Of a stretch of 64,000 bases of DNA, positions 23,492 through 31,459 are shown piece by piece. A program made the translations under genes and the position numbers. Within the stretch, counting starts at the first letter, position 1. Every line of letters starts with the position of its first letter. Location of the stretch: contig NZ_JAUEQY010000037.1 of assembly GCF_030406325.1 (NCBI RefSeq), positions 33,447 through 97,446 on the forward strand, given 5' to 3'. The notes under the pieces were generated by a model. That model was given only the letters and a program-made list of their open reading frames with translations, made no database searches and was not told where the DNA came from. This DNA is from Actinomadura sp. DC4. GTDB lineage: Bacteria > Actinomycetota > Actinomycetes > Streptosporangiales > Streptosporangiaceae.

Positions 23492-26400
23492 GCGGTCAGT
23501 TCGACCACTCGTGAGTAGTCGCCGCTGTTCGACGCCGTGACGGACAGGCGTACCGCCGTCGCCGTCACGGCGTCGAACGACACGCTCATGTGCCCGGCCT
23601 CGTTGCCGCGGATCCGCCCCGCGGTGCGCCACCGCCCGTCGACGAGCGCCTGGACGTCCGCGTCGCGCAGCCCGTACCGGGCGGCCGGGTACTGCGCCGA
23701 GTCCAGCGTGTCGACGTCCACCCGCCCGATCCGGGCGGGCGCCGCGAGCGCCACCTGCAACGTGTCGGGGAAGGCGTCGATCGTGTCGTCGTTCCAGCCG
23801 TTCCCGGCCGCCCACCGGTCCGAGCCCGCATCCCCGTCGATCACCGACTCGGCCGGATAGCCCGGATGGGTCGACGACGCGGTGACCGTACCGAACCGGG
23901 TCGCCGGGGCGACGGTGACCGGGATCGCTTCGCGGAGGTCGCCTGCGCCGGCCGTGAGGGTGACCGTGGACGGGATCCGGGCGCCGTCCGGGGCGGTGAC
24001 GCGCAACGGCACGCCGACCGAGCCGTTCCGCCCGACCGTCACCGCCGTGGTGGCCGGCGACACGCTCAGCCCGCCGTCCACCGCCGCCGTGACGGTGACC
24101 GGCCCGGAACCGCCGCCGAACCGCCGTACGGTCACCGCGGCCGTGACGGTCTGCCCCGGCGCCACGCCGACCGTACGCGGCACCGTCAACGCGACCACGC
24201 CCTGCGGTCCCGCCGAGCGCAGCGCGACGGCCGACCGTACGCTCGGGCGCAGCGTGACCGGGCCGAGCAGTCCGGACGGGCGACTGTCGCCGTGGGCGTT
24301 GGCGAGCGTGTTCGTGACGGTGACCGCGACGTCGTTGCGGCCGGCGTGCAGGGCGGCGGTCACGTCGAGCCGGTACGGCGGCCACAGCAGCGGGCCGAAC
24401 GCGTGGCCGTTGACACTCACCTCCGCCACGTCGCGGACGCCGCCCAGGTCGAGGGTCCAGCGGTGCCCCGCGAGCCGCGCCGGGGTCACGTCGACGCCGC
24501 GCCCGTAGGTGGCACTGCCCGAGTACGCCGGGTCGGTCGCCGTCCACGAACCGAGCGGGCCGGTCGTGGTCGCCGGGCCGAGCGTTCTCCTCCAGTCACC
24601 GCCGAGGGCGATCGGCGTGAGCGGGTCGGCCACGCGTACGGTCCGGGCGAAGTAGCGGCCTCCCGCCGTGGCGACGAGCGGGTGGTCGCCCGGCACGGTC
24701 GCGGTGACGTCCGCCGTGACCGTGTTCCCGTGCGCCTGCACCGTGCCCGGCTCGAGCCCGTCCCGGTCCCCGCCGTCGACGAGGTGCGCGGCCGCGGGCG
24801 TGCCCCGGCGGAACATCACGATCGACGTCTCGTACGGGTCGAGCCGCAGCGGCACCGTCGTGGCGTGGCCGTCGGCCTCGAACTGCGGCGCGACCGCCGT
24901 GCCGCCGGTCCGCGGGTCCCAGATCTGCGGCGTGCCGGCGACCGGGAGACGCGCGCTCGTACGTACGGTGTCGCCGCCCTCGTTGTTGATCATGAAGGCG
25001 ACGTCGCCGTCGCTGTAGAGGCGCAGGACGCGTACGTGCGGCTCGCTCGGTGTCAGGGTGGCCGCCGCCACGTCCCTGGTCGCACCGCCCAGGCCGCCGG
25101 TGCCGGCGATCCGGACCGCCCGGCCGGCACCGTACTCGTGCCGGGACGGTTGCGCCCCGAACAGCACGCCCAGCGCGGACCGCAGCTCGGCGTCGTGCCC
25201 GTCGGTCTCCTCGGAAGGCAGGGATCCGACGGCGACGAGCGTCCCGCCGGAGCGTACGAACCCGGTGAGCGTACGGACGGCCGCCAGCGCGAGGGTCGGC
25301 GTCTGCGGCAGCACCGCGAACCGGTAGCGCTGCTCCCCGACCTGCAACGCGCCACCCCGTACCCGGGCCGGCGCGCGTACCGCCGGGTCACCGGACAGCG
25401 CGCCCTCGTCCAGCAGGTCGAAGTCGACCTGGGAGTCCTCCAGCGCGTCGTTCGCGGCGGTGAACGCGGTGTCGATGCCGGCGGCCTGCGGGGTGTGCTG
25501 CCAGGCGGCCGCCGCGCCGGACGGATCGATCAGCGCCGTCCGCGCCCGTGCCCGCCCCCGCGCGATCTGCATGACCCGCCCGGTCCAGGCCGTCAGCTGC
25601 GCGGCATCGTGCCACCAGGGGTTCTCGCTCTGGAACGGCGGCGGGTAGACGACGTTCGCCGGGTCGGTCCACATGGCGTGGTAGACGTCGAGGCTGATCC
25701 CGCGTACGGCGAAGGCGCCGATCAGCGAGCGCATGAAGTCCGGAGTGATCCACCAGCCCATCGCGCCGAAGTTCTCCAGCAGCACCTGCCGCTGCCCGTT
25801 CTGGTGCGCGACGCTCGCCGGCCAGCGCGGCAGCATCGTCCGGCCGCCCTGGGCGTACTGGTCGAACACGACGTCGGTCCCCGGGGCCTGCGCCCATTGA
25901 TTGTCCTTGAGGATGTTCCCGCTCACCTCGAGCTGGCCCGCGGGCCCGAACTCGTCGTGCAGCGGGTTGGAGATGTAGCCGACGTGGTGCCGGTCCATCC
26001 ACGTCGCCTGCTGGTGGTAGTACGCCTCGGCGAAACGGTCCGAGACGGCGCGCCAGTATTCGCCGCGCAGGGTCCGGCCCGTACGGCCCAGGTCGTCGAA
26101 GACACCGGTCAGCGCCAGGCCGGGTGAGGTGCCCAGCGTCTTCAGCGCCTTGGGCAGCGACGGTGACCAGGGCGTACCGGTGAGCGTCGGCTCGTCGTCC
26201 CAGAACCCGCGGATCACCGTGCCGAACGCGTCCGGGAAGCGCCGGTAGTACTCACCGGGAACGGCGTCCATGAAGCGTGCGACGGCCTCGTCGCTCATCA
26301 GGTCGAGGTACGTACCGCCGGCAGGTGCCGCGGTGAACGTGTCGATGGTCCAGGTTCCGGCCGGCACCTGCCAGCTCCCGCCCGCCGTCGCCGTCGCGGT

Positions 26401-27510
26401 CAGGTCGACCAGCCCGCCGCCGTCGGCCGATCCGGCGGGCCGGGCGGACGCGCCGACCGGCGCGGCGCCCGGATGCGGCCGGAAGTCCTCCAGCGCGGCC
26501 GCGTCGTCGAAGGTCTGCCGGTAAAGCGTCGTGCCGTCCGGCGCGGACACCCGCAGGTCGTCATAGCTCGATCGCTGGGTGGCCACGGCCCGTACGCCGA
26601 CCGTGCCCGTCGCGTACGTGGCATCGGTGACGCTCGACCGCCGCGTACCGTCGATTTCGGTGGTGATCGTGTCGGCCCGTACGTCGACGCCGATCTCGTG
26701 CTCGGCGCTCGCGTCGAAGCCGGGAATCGCCGGCGAGGCCGCGATCCGCTCGAACGCGCCGGCCACCTGGCGGTACACGATGACCGAGCCGTCCTGGTCG
26801 GTGTCGACCAGGTAGCCGTCGTCCTCGTCCTTCGCGCGCACGACGATGCCCGCGGCGCCGTCCTGGCCGCGGCGGTGCGCGGTGATCGTGTAGTCGCCCC
26901 AGTCGCCACCCTGCCTCAGGACGCGGACGCCCTGCAGCGAGGCCGCGTCCACGACGAGGCGTCCGTCCGCGACGTCGAGCCCGGAGTCCGCGAGGGGGAC
27001 CGTGGCCGGTCCGGTGACGGTGCGCTGATGGCGCGACAGGGTCTGCGCGGTCAGCTCCGGATGCGGTTCGTAGGTCCGCCCGCCGACGGTGCCGCCGGAC
27101 GCGACGAGGCCCGCGGCCCGGCCGGACGGGAAGTAGTCGTCGTTGAACAGCCAGACCCGCATTCCGGTGGCCTTCGCCTCGGCCAGCGCGTGCCCGACGA
27201 CGTCGAACCAGCCCGCGCTGAGGAACGCCGGCTTCAGCGCGGACGTCTGGAACGGGAAGATCACCGCGTTCTGCACGCCGCGCTGACGCAGGTCGGCCAG
27301 CTGCCGGTCGATGAGATCGTCCGTGACCGTGCCGTTCCAGAACCAGAGCACGGTCGGCCGGCTGTCCTTCGGCGGGTTCGCGAACGCGGCCGGGTCGAAC
27401 CCGTGCGTCCGGCCTGCCGCGGATGGCGCCTGGGCGGTCACGGGCGCCGGCAGCAGCATCGTCGTCGCCAGCACCGCCGCGATGAGTACCCGGAGTCTCC
27501 TGCGCCGCAT
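23479..27510 (-). CDS. Secreted GH106-like alpha-L-rhamnosidase with C-terminal CBM32-like domain
   Basis: 1343 residues with a signal peptide (RRRRLRVLIAAVLATTMLLPAPVTAQA). Start RPTVLWFWNGTVTDDLIDRQLADLRQRGVQNAVIFPF, then FLSAGWFDVVGHALAEAKATGMRVWLFNDDYFPSGRAAG, is the N-terminal barrel signature of GH106-type rhamnosidases. An inserted laminin-G-like/DUF1080-like domain (about 190-330) follows. FWDDEPTLTGTPWSP, LLENFGAMGWWITPDFMRSLIGAFAVRGIS and DVYHAMWTDP continue the catalytic region. A beta-sandwich with WTLDLGGVRDVAEVSVNGHAFGPLLWPPYRLDVT, an NPCBM/NEW3-like segment, and a final F5/8-type domain (FGTVTASSTHPGYPAESVIDGDAGSDRWAA) complete it. It should release rhamnose from plant polysaccharides or glycosides outside the cell. 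AGGAGC precedes the ATG. The catalytic acids were not identified with certainty. Confidence 0.82.
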   Translation of the reverse strand: MRRRRLRVLIAAVLATTMLLPAPVTAQAPSAAGRTHGFDPAAFANPPKDSRPTVLWFWNGTVTDDLIDRQLADLRQRGVQNAVIFPFQTSALKPAFLSAGWFDVVGHALAEAKATGMRVWLFNDDYFPSGRAAGLVASGGTVGGRTYEPHPELTAQTLSRHQRTVTGPATVPLADSGLDVADGRLVVDAASLQGVRVLRQGGDWGDYTITAHRRGQDGAAGIVVRAKDEDDGYLVDTDQDGSVIVYRQVAGAFERIAASPAIPGFDASAEHEIGVDVRADTITTEIDGTRRSSVTDATYATGTVGVRAVATQRSSYDDLRVSAPDGTTLYRQTFDDAAALEDFRPHPGAAPVGASARPAGSADGGGLVDLTATATAGGSWQVPAGTWTIDTFTAAPAGGTYLDLMSDEAVARFMDAVPGEYYRRFPDAFGTVIRGFWDDEPTLTGTPWSPSLPKALKTLGTSPGLALTGVFDDLGRTGRTLRGEYWRAVSDRFAEAYYHQQATWMDRHHVGYISNPLHDEFGPAGQLEVSGNILKDNQWAQAPGTDVVFDQYAQGGRTMLPRWPASVAHQNGQRQVLLENFGAMGWWITPDFMRSLIGAFAVRGISLDVYHAMWTDPANVVYPPPFQSENPWWHDAAQLTAWTGRVMQIARGRARARTALIDPSGAAAAWQHTPQAAGIDTAFTAANDALEDSQVDFDLLDEGALSGDPAVRAPARVRGGALQVGEQRYRFAVLPQTPTLALAAVRTLTGFVRSGGTLVAVGSLPSEETDGHDAELRSALGVLFGAQPSRHEYGAGRAVRIAGTGGLGGATRDVAAATLTPSEPHVRVLRLYSDGDVAFMINNEGGDTVRTSARLPVAGTPQIWDPRTGGTAVAPQFEADGHATTVPLRLDPYETSIVMFRRGTPAAAHLVDGGDRDGLEPGTVQAHGNTVTADVTATVPGDHPLVATAGGRYFARTVRVADPLTPIALGGDWRRTLGPATTTGPLGSWTATDPAYSGSATYGRGVDVTPARLAGHRWTLDLGGVRDVAEVSVNGHAFGPLLWPPYRLDVTAALHAGRNDVAVTVTNTLANAHGDSRPSGLLGPVTLRPSVRSAVALRSAGPQGVVALTVPRTVGVAPGQTVTAAVTVRRFGGGSGPVTVTAAVDGGLSVSPATTAVTVGRNGSVGVPLRVTAPDGARIPSTVTLTAGAGDLREAIPVTVAPATRFGTVTASSTHPGYPAESVIDGDAGSDRWAAGNGWNDDTIDAFPDTLQVALAAPARIGRVDVDTLDSAQYPAARYGLRDADVQALVDGRWRTAGRIRGNEAGHMSVSFDAVTATAVRLSVTASNSGDYSRVVELTAYPG

Positions 27511-27608
27511 CAGTGCTCCTGCCCCTCGCCACGATCAATCGCTCGAACGGACGCCGACGGCTCGCCTCATGATGCTGCGCCGTGGTCTGACGCTTTGCAA
27601 CGTCCCAA

Positions 27609-27629
27609 GATCACACACTTTGCGTGATC
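27609..27629. promoter_or_regulatory. Small inverted repeat upstream of the histidine kinase
   Basis: GATCAC (27609-27614) and GTGATC (27624-27629) flank 9 nt in the 151-bp gap between the divergent rhamnosidase and kinase genes. The size suits a dimeric regulator. Six-base arms alone are weak evidence. Confidence 0.35.
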
Positions 27630-27661
27630 AGTTGATTTCGGCAGGTCAGGTACACTCAGCT

Positions 27662-29461
27662 ATGCCCGCAGGTCTGCTGCCGTTGGTGCAGCGCTGGAGG
27701 CGTCCACCTCTCGCACTGGGAGTCCTGGCGGCCGTCGTGTGCGTGGCGGCGGAGACGCTCCTCGCTGATCTCCTCAAGCAGATCACGCCCGAACGCTCCC
27801 TGGGGATCCTCTATCTCCTGGGCATCGTGATCGTCGCGTCCGTATGGGGCCTCTGGCTCGGCATGGCGACCGCGATGATCAGCACCCTGGCCTTCGACTA
27901 CTTCCTCATCCCGCCGATCGGCAGCCTGACGCTCGACAAGGCCGAGGACTGGACGGTGTTCGCGATCTTCATCGCCGTCACGCTACTGGCCGGTTCGATC
28001 TCCAAGCTGGCCAGGTCACTGGCCGCCGAGGCCGACGCGCGTGAGGAGGCCGACCTCTCCGCCGAACTGGCCCGCATCCTCCTGCACGCGCCGGACCTGT
28101 CGACCGCGCAGCCGGCGGCCGCGCGGCATCTCGCGGAGGCGCTCGAGCTGACGTCCGCCGCGATCAAGCTCGGCCCGCTCCCCGATGACGAGCACCGGGT
28201 GGCGTTTCCGCTGCACGGCGATGGGGTCCGGATCGGCGCGTTGCTCGTTCCCCCGGACCTGCCGCGGCCGACCCAGCGACGCCTGCGGGATCGCGTGGTG
28301 CCCTCCATGGAGGTGCTGCTGCAGGCGGCGCGGGAGCGCCAGCGGGTCGCGGACGAGCAAGCGGCGCTGCGCCGCCTGGCGACACTCGTCGCGCACGGCG
28401 CGCCGCCGAGCGAGATCTTCGGCGCGGTCGCACGTGAGGTGGGACAGATCCTGCCCGCACCGCACGCGGCGGTGATCCGCTATGAGCCCGATGACGTCAC
28501 CGCGATCATGGTAGGCACCTGGAAGACCGCCATGACGCCCCTCGGCTCACGCTGGCCGCTGGAGAAAGGAAGTCCCGCGGAAGCGGTCGCACGGACGAAG
28601 GCACCGAGTCGCGTCGACGGTATCCAGGCCACCGTGGGCACCGGCAGGCTCCTCACGACGCTGCGCGAAATGGGCATCACCTCCGCCATCGGCTGTCCCG
28701 TCACCGTCGGCGGGCGCGTATGGGGCGCGGTGATCGCCGCGTCGACGTCCACGCCGCTGCCCCAGGACACCGAGAAGCGTCTGCTCGACTTCACCGACCT
28801 TCTGGTCGCCGCCATCGCGAACGCCGAGGACCGCGGCAAGCTCCAGGCCTCACGGGCCCGGGTCGTCGCCGCCGCCGACGCGACCCGCCGTTTCATCGAA
28901 CGCGACCTGCACGACGGGACCCAGCAGCGCCTGGTCTCGCTCATGCTCCACCTGCGTGCGGTGGAAAGCACACTGCCGGCCGAGCTGGCGGAGTTCAGGG
29001 GGCTGCTGTCCCACACGACTCAGACTCTGGACGAGGCCCTCGAGGACCTGCGGGGAATCGCCCGCGGCCTTCTTCCGGCACTCCTGTCCAGGGCGGGCAT
29101 CGAGCCCGCGCTCCGGGCGCTCGCGCGCTGTTCGACCGTCCCCGTCGAGCTCGACCTGCGTACCGGCGAACTGGCGGAGCATCTCGAGGTGACCGTCTAT
29201 CGCATCGTGGCCGAGGCACTGACGAACGCGGCCCAGCACGCCGACGCGTCCGTGGTGCACGTCGACCTCGCCGCCGACGAGACCACCGCCAGGCTCTCGA
29301 TCCGCGACGACGGCAGGGGAGGAGCCGATCCGGACCGCGGACGCGGGCTCATCGGCATCCGCGACCGCGTCGAGGCACTCGGCGGCAGGCTGGAGATCGC
29401 GAGCCCGGCGGGAGGTGGCACGTCGCTGCTGGTCGAGATCCCGATCGCCGGCGATCGATGA
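27662..29461 (+). CDS. DUF4118/GAF membrane sensor histidine kinase (HisKA_3 type), orphan
   Basis: 599 residues from ATG 27662; CAGGT lies upstream, and longer frames begin inside the divergent gene. A block of closely packed helices (residues about 18-105) with FDYFLIPPIGSLTLDKAEDW is the DUF4118 membrane region also found in KdpD. A coiled region is followed by a GAF-like domain (about 215-385, EVGQILPAPHAAVIRYEPDD ... SAIGCPVTVGGRVWGAVIAAS). HisKA_3 has His417 in ERDLHDGTQQRLVSL, and the HATPase_c has VYRIVAEALTNAAQHADAS (N box) and DDGRGG...GRGLIGIRDRVEALGG (G1/G2). It should pass phosphate to a NarL/LuxR-type response regulator, but none is adjacent. The stimulus is unknown. Confidence 0.9.
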   Translation: MPAGLLPLVQRWRRPPLALGVLAAVVCVAAETLLADLLKQITPERSLGILYLLGIVIVASVWGLWLGMATAMISTLAFDYFLIPPIGSLTLDKAEDWTVFAIFIAVTLLAGSISKLARSLAAEADAREEADLSAELARILLHAPDLSTAQPAAARHLAEALELTSAAIKLGPLPDDEHRVAFPLHGDGVRIGALLVPPDLPRPTQRRLRDRVVPSMEVLLQAARERQRVADEQAALRRLATLVAHGAPPSEIFGAVAREVGQILPAPHAAVIRYEPDDVTAIMVGTWKTAMTPLGSRWPLEKGSPAEAVARTKAPSRVDGIQATVGTGRLLTTLREMGITSAIGCPVTVGGRVWGAVIAASTSTPLPQDTEKRLLDFTDLLVAAIANAEDRGKLQASRARVVAAADATRRFIERDLHDGTQQRLVSLMLHLRAVESTLPAELAEFRGLLSHTTQTLDEALEDLRGIARGLLPALLSRAGIEPALRALARCSTVPVELDLRTGELAEHLEVTVYRIVAEALTNAAQHADASVVHVDLAADETTARLSIRDDGRGGADPDRGRGLIGIRDRVEALGGRLEIASPAGGGTSLLVEIPIAGDR

Positions 29462-29548
29462 CACCCCTCGCCGGTTCGGCGGCGTATATCGCGGGCGTAT
29501 CGAGAATCGAATACGCCACCGTGACGGTCGTTCCGCTTCCATGACGGC

Positions 29549-30274
29549 ATGGACCACAGCGCATCACCGTCAGCCTCAGCCCGCCGTACGCGCAGGATCG
29601 TGATCGCCGGCCTGGTGATCCTGGGTGTGGCGATCGCCGCTTTCGGCCCGGTCGGCGCGGTACTGAGGATCTTGTCCATGCCGGTGCGCGCGCCGGGGTG
29701 GTACGTCTGGGTCGGTACGTTCAACGGCGTGGCGCTCATCACGGTGGCCGCGCTGCCGTTGGCCGCGTTGGCGGTGTGGGCGCTGGCACGCCGCCGGAGT
29801 GTCACCGGCACCACGCCGGCATGGGCGTGGCGGAGGTCGCTGGCCGAGGTCGGCATCGTCTACGGGACGGTGCCATGGGTCTGGATGATCCTGCTGCCGG
29901 GCGACGAGGCCGGCGCCGTCGTAAGCCCGGTACCGCTGCGGGACCTGCTCACGATGGACACGGGCCAGGTCGTCGGCAACCTGCTGGTGTTCGCGGCGCT
30001 GGGGTTCCTCGCCCCGGTGCGGTCCTCCGCGCTGGCATCGGTGACGCGGATCCTGGCACTCGGGGCGGGCTGTTCGGTCCTGGTCGAGACCGCGCAGTAC
30101 GTCCTTCGGCTGGACCGGGTGTCCTCTGTGGACGACGTACTGCTCAACACCGCCGGCGCCGGTCTGGCCGCGCTGGCCTCACACCGCTGGTGGCGCGCGG
30201 CCCCGGCATCAGGACGCCGTACGCAGGCCGGCTGCGAAGTGCAGGAGACGAAGGCCGTCACCCGTCAGGACTGA
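29549..30274 (+). CDS. VanZ-like membrane protein
   Basis: 241 residues with about five membrane helices. The VanZ-family core is present: VVGNLLVFAALGFLAPV, then ALGAGCSVLVETAQYVLRLDRVSSVDDVLLNTAGAGLAAL. VanZ confers low teicoplanin resistance in enterococci, but most actinobacterial members are of unknown role in the envelope. The unusually long, polar C-terminal tail has no known domain. It follows the histidine kinase by 87 nt and may share its transcript. It overlaps the convergent DUF4126 gene by 17 nt. Confidence 0.85.
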   Translation: MDHSASPSASARRTRRIVIAGLVILGVAIAAFGPVGAVLRILSMPVRAPGWYVWVGTFNGVALITVAALPLAALAVWALARRRSVTGTTPAWAWRRSLAEVGIVYGTVPWVWMILLPGDEAGAVVSPVPLRDLLTMDTGQVVGNLLVFAALGFLAPVRSSALASVTRILALGAGCSVLVETAQYVLRLDRVSSVDDVLLNTAGAGLAALASHRWWRAAPASGRRTQAGCEVQETKAVTRQD

Positions 30275-30896
30275 CGCGCTCACGCCGCTTGCGGACCATT
30301 CGTATCATCCGCAATCCGATCAGCACGAGCACGATCAGGAACACGACGACGAGGGCCGGGACCAGGAGCGCGACGAGGCTCATCACGAGTGACATCGTGT
30401 CCTCCGCCGCGCTCACGAAGGGCGTTCCGACGCCGACCGTGCTCACGTTGATGACGGGACGCGCGCCGGCCTTGGTGACGTGCACGCAGAACGCGACGGC
30501 GACGCCGAGCACCCAGCCCACCCAGGGATGACCGGTCATCCACCCGGAGTGGTCGATCCGCGCGGCCGCGTCCGAGGCGGCGAAGACGGCACCGCCGGCC
30601 GCAGGCCGTACGAACGTCTGTATCGCGTCGTTGGCATGGTCGACGACGGCGACCTTGTCGAGAACGACCTCCGCGGCGAGCAGAACCGCCACGACCGCGA
30701 TCGCCCATCCGTGACTCATCCACGCGAACTGGTGCGGCAGCACGATCACGTCGCTGAAGCGGGCCAGCAGGCCGACCACCAGGATCGGTATATAGGCGTT
30801 CAGACCGGCCGATGCGGACAGGCCGAGCCCGGTCAGTATCGCGAACATGCCAGGTAAGACGTCGTCGACACAGGAGAAGGTTCCTCCAGGAACCAT
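30258..30896 (-). CDS. DUF4126 family membrane protein
   Basis: 212 residues from ATG 30896, chosen for AGAGGGG just upstream; GTG 30908 and ATG 30848 are alternatives, and the latter starts directly at the first helix (MFAILTGLGLSASAGLNAYIPIL). That opening with A-G-L-N-A-Y is the signature of DUF4126. Further helices include SHGWAIAVVAVLLAAEVVLDKV, AAGGAVFAASDAA and a C-terminal VALLVPALVVVFLIVLVLIGL with a basic tail. The biochemical role of the family is unknown. Overlaps the VanZ-like gene end to end. Confidence 0.82.
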   Translation of the reverse strand: MVPGGTFSCVDDVLPGMFAILTGLGLSASAGLNAYIPILVVGLLARFSDVIVLPHQFAWMSHGWAIAVVAVLLAAEVVLDKVAVVDHANDAIQTFVRPAAGGAVFAASDAAARIDHSGWMTGHPWVGWVLGVAVAFCVHVTKAGARPVINVSTVGVGTPFVSAAEDTMSLVMSLVALLVPALVVVFLIVLVLIGLRMIRMVRKRRERVSPDG

Positions 30897-31003
30897 CGCC
30901 CCTCTCACGAGCGTCGATTCGGCCGTACGGGGGGGTGAACGCGTGAGAGGTGTGGCGCGTCACTTTTCCGCCAGACACGCACCTGACGGACGGAACGGAC
31001 GAC

Positions 31004-31459
31004 GTGAACGATCGCAGTGCTGGGCAGTACTGGCCGGAACCGCTCGCGGACTCCACGTCGCAGGAACCGCCCGAGCGCGTAATCCCGAAACGGCGTCTGT
31101 CCGGTCGCGTGCTCGTATTCGGCGCCATCGTGCGCCTCGTCGTTCTCGTCCCGGTCGTCGTCACCGCGATGAACAGCGGGGACAAGGAGTCCGGGCCACC
31201 GCACACGATCACGAAGCCGGCCTCCTCGGCGGCGTCCTGCGCTGCGGTACGGGAAGCGGCAGCACCGCGGCGCGGGTCCGACGGAGAACCGTGCTTGCGC
31301 CCGGCAGGTGCCAGGCAGGGGCTCAGGCCGCGCCGATCGCCACGAAGGACAGCGCGCACGCCTGGTGCGACGGATCGTCCGGCATGCGCCGACGCGCGTC
31401 GTACAACGCCCCTGCCATGGACCCGCCGTCCTTCAGCGCCCGGTGCAGCGCGAGCATGA
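31004..31459 (+). CDS. Possible small single-pass membrane protein
   Basis: In a 426-bp gap between the DUF4126 and CHAT genes, an open frame from GTG 31004 begins VNDRSAGQYWPEPLADSTSQ, followed by basic residues and a helix (RVLVFGAIVRLVVLVPVVVTAM). Third-position GC is high over the first 80 codons, as in real genes here. The C-terminal third is low-complexity Arg-rich and runs 137 bp antisense into the CHAT gene, so the true stop may be misjudged or the frame not real. A GGAACGGAC stretch could serve as ribosome site. No family recognised. The rest of the gap (30897-31003) shows nothing. Confidence 0.3.
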   Translation: MNDRSAGQYWPEPLADSTSQEPPERVIPKRRLSGRVLVFGAIVRLVVLVPVVVTAMNSGDKESGPPHTITKPASSAASCAAVREAAAPRRGSDGEPCLRPAGARQGLRPRRSPRRTARTPGATDRPACADARRTTPLPWTRRPSAPGAARA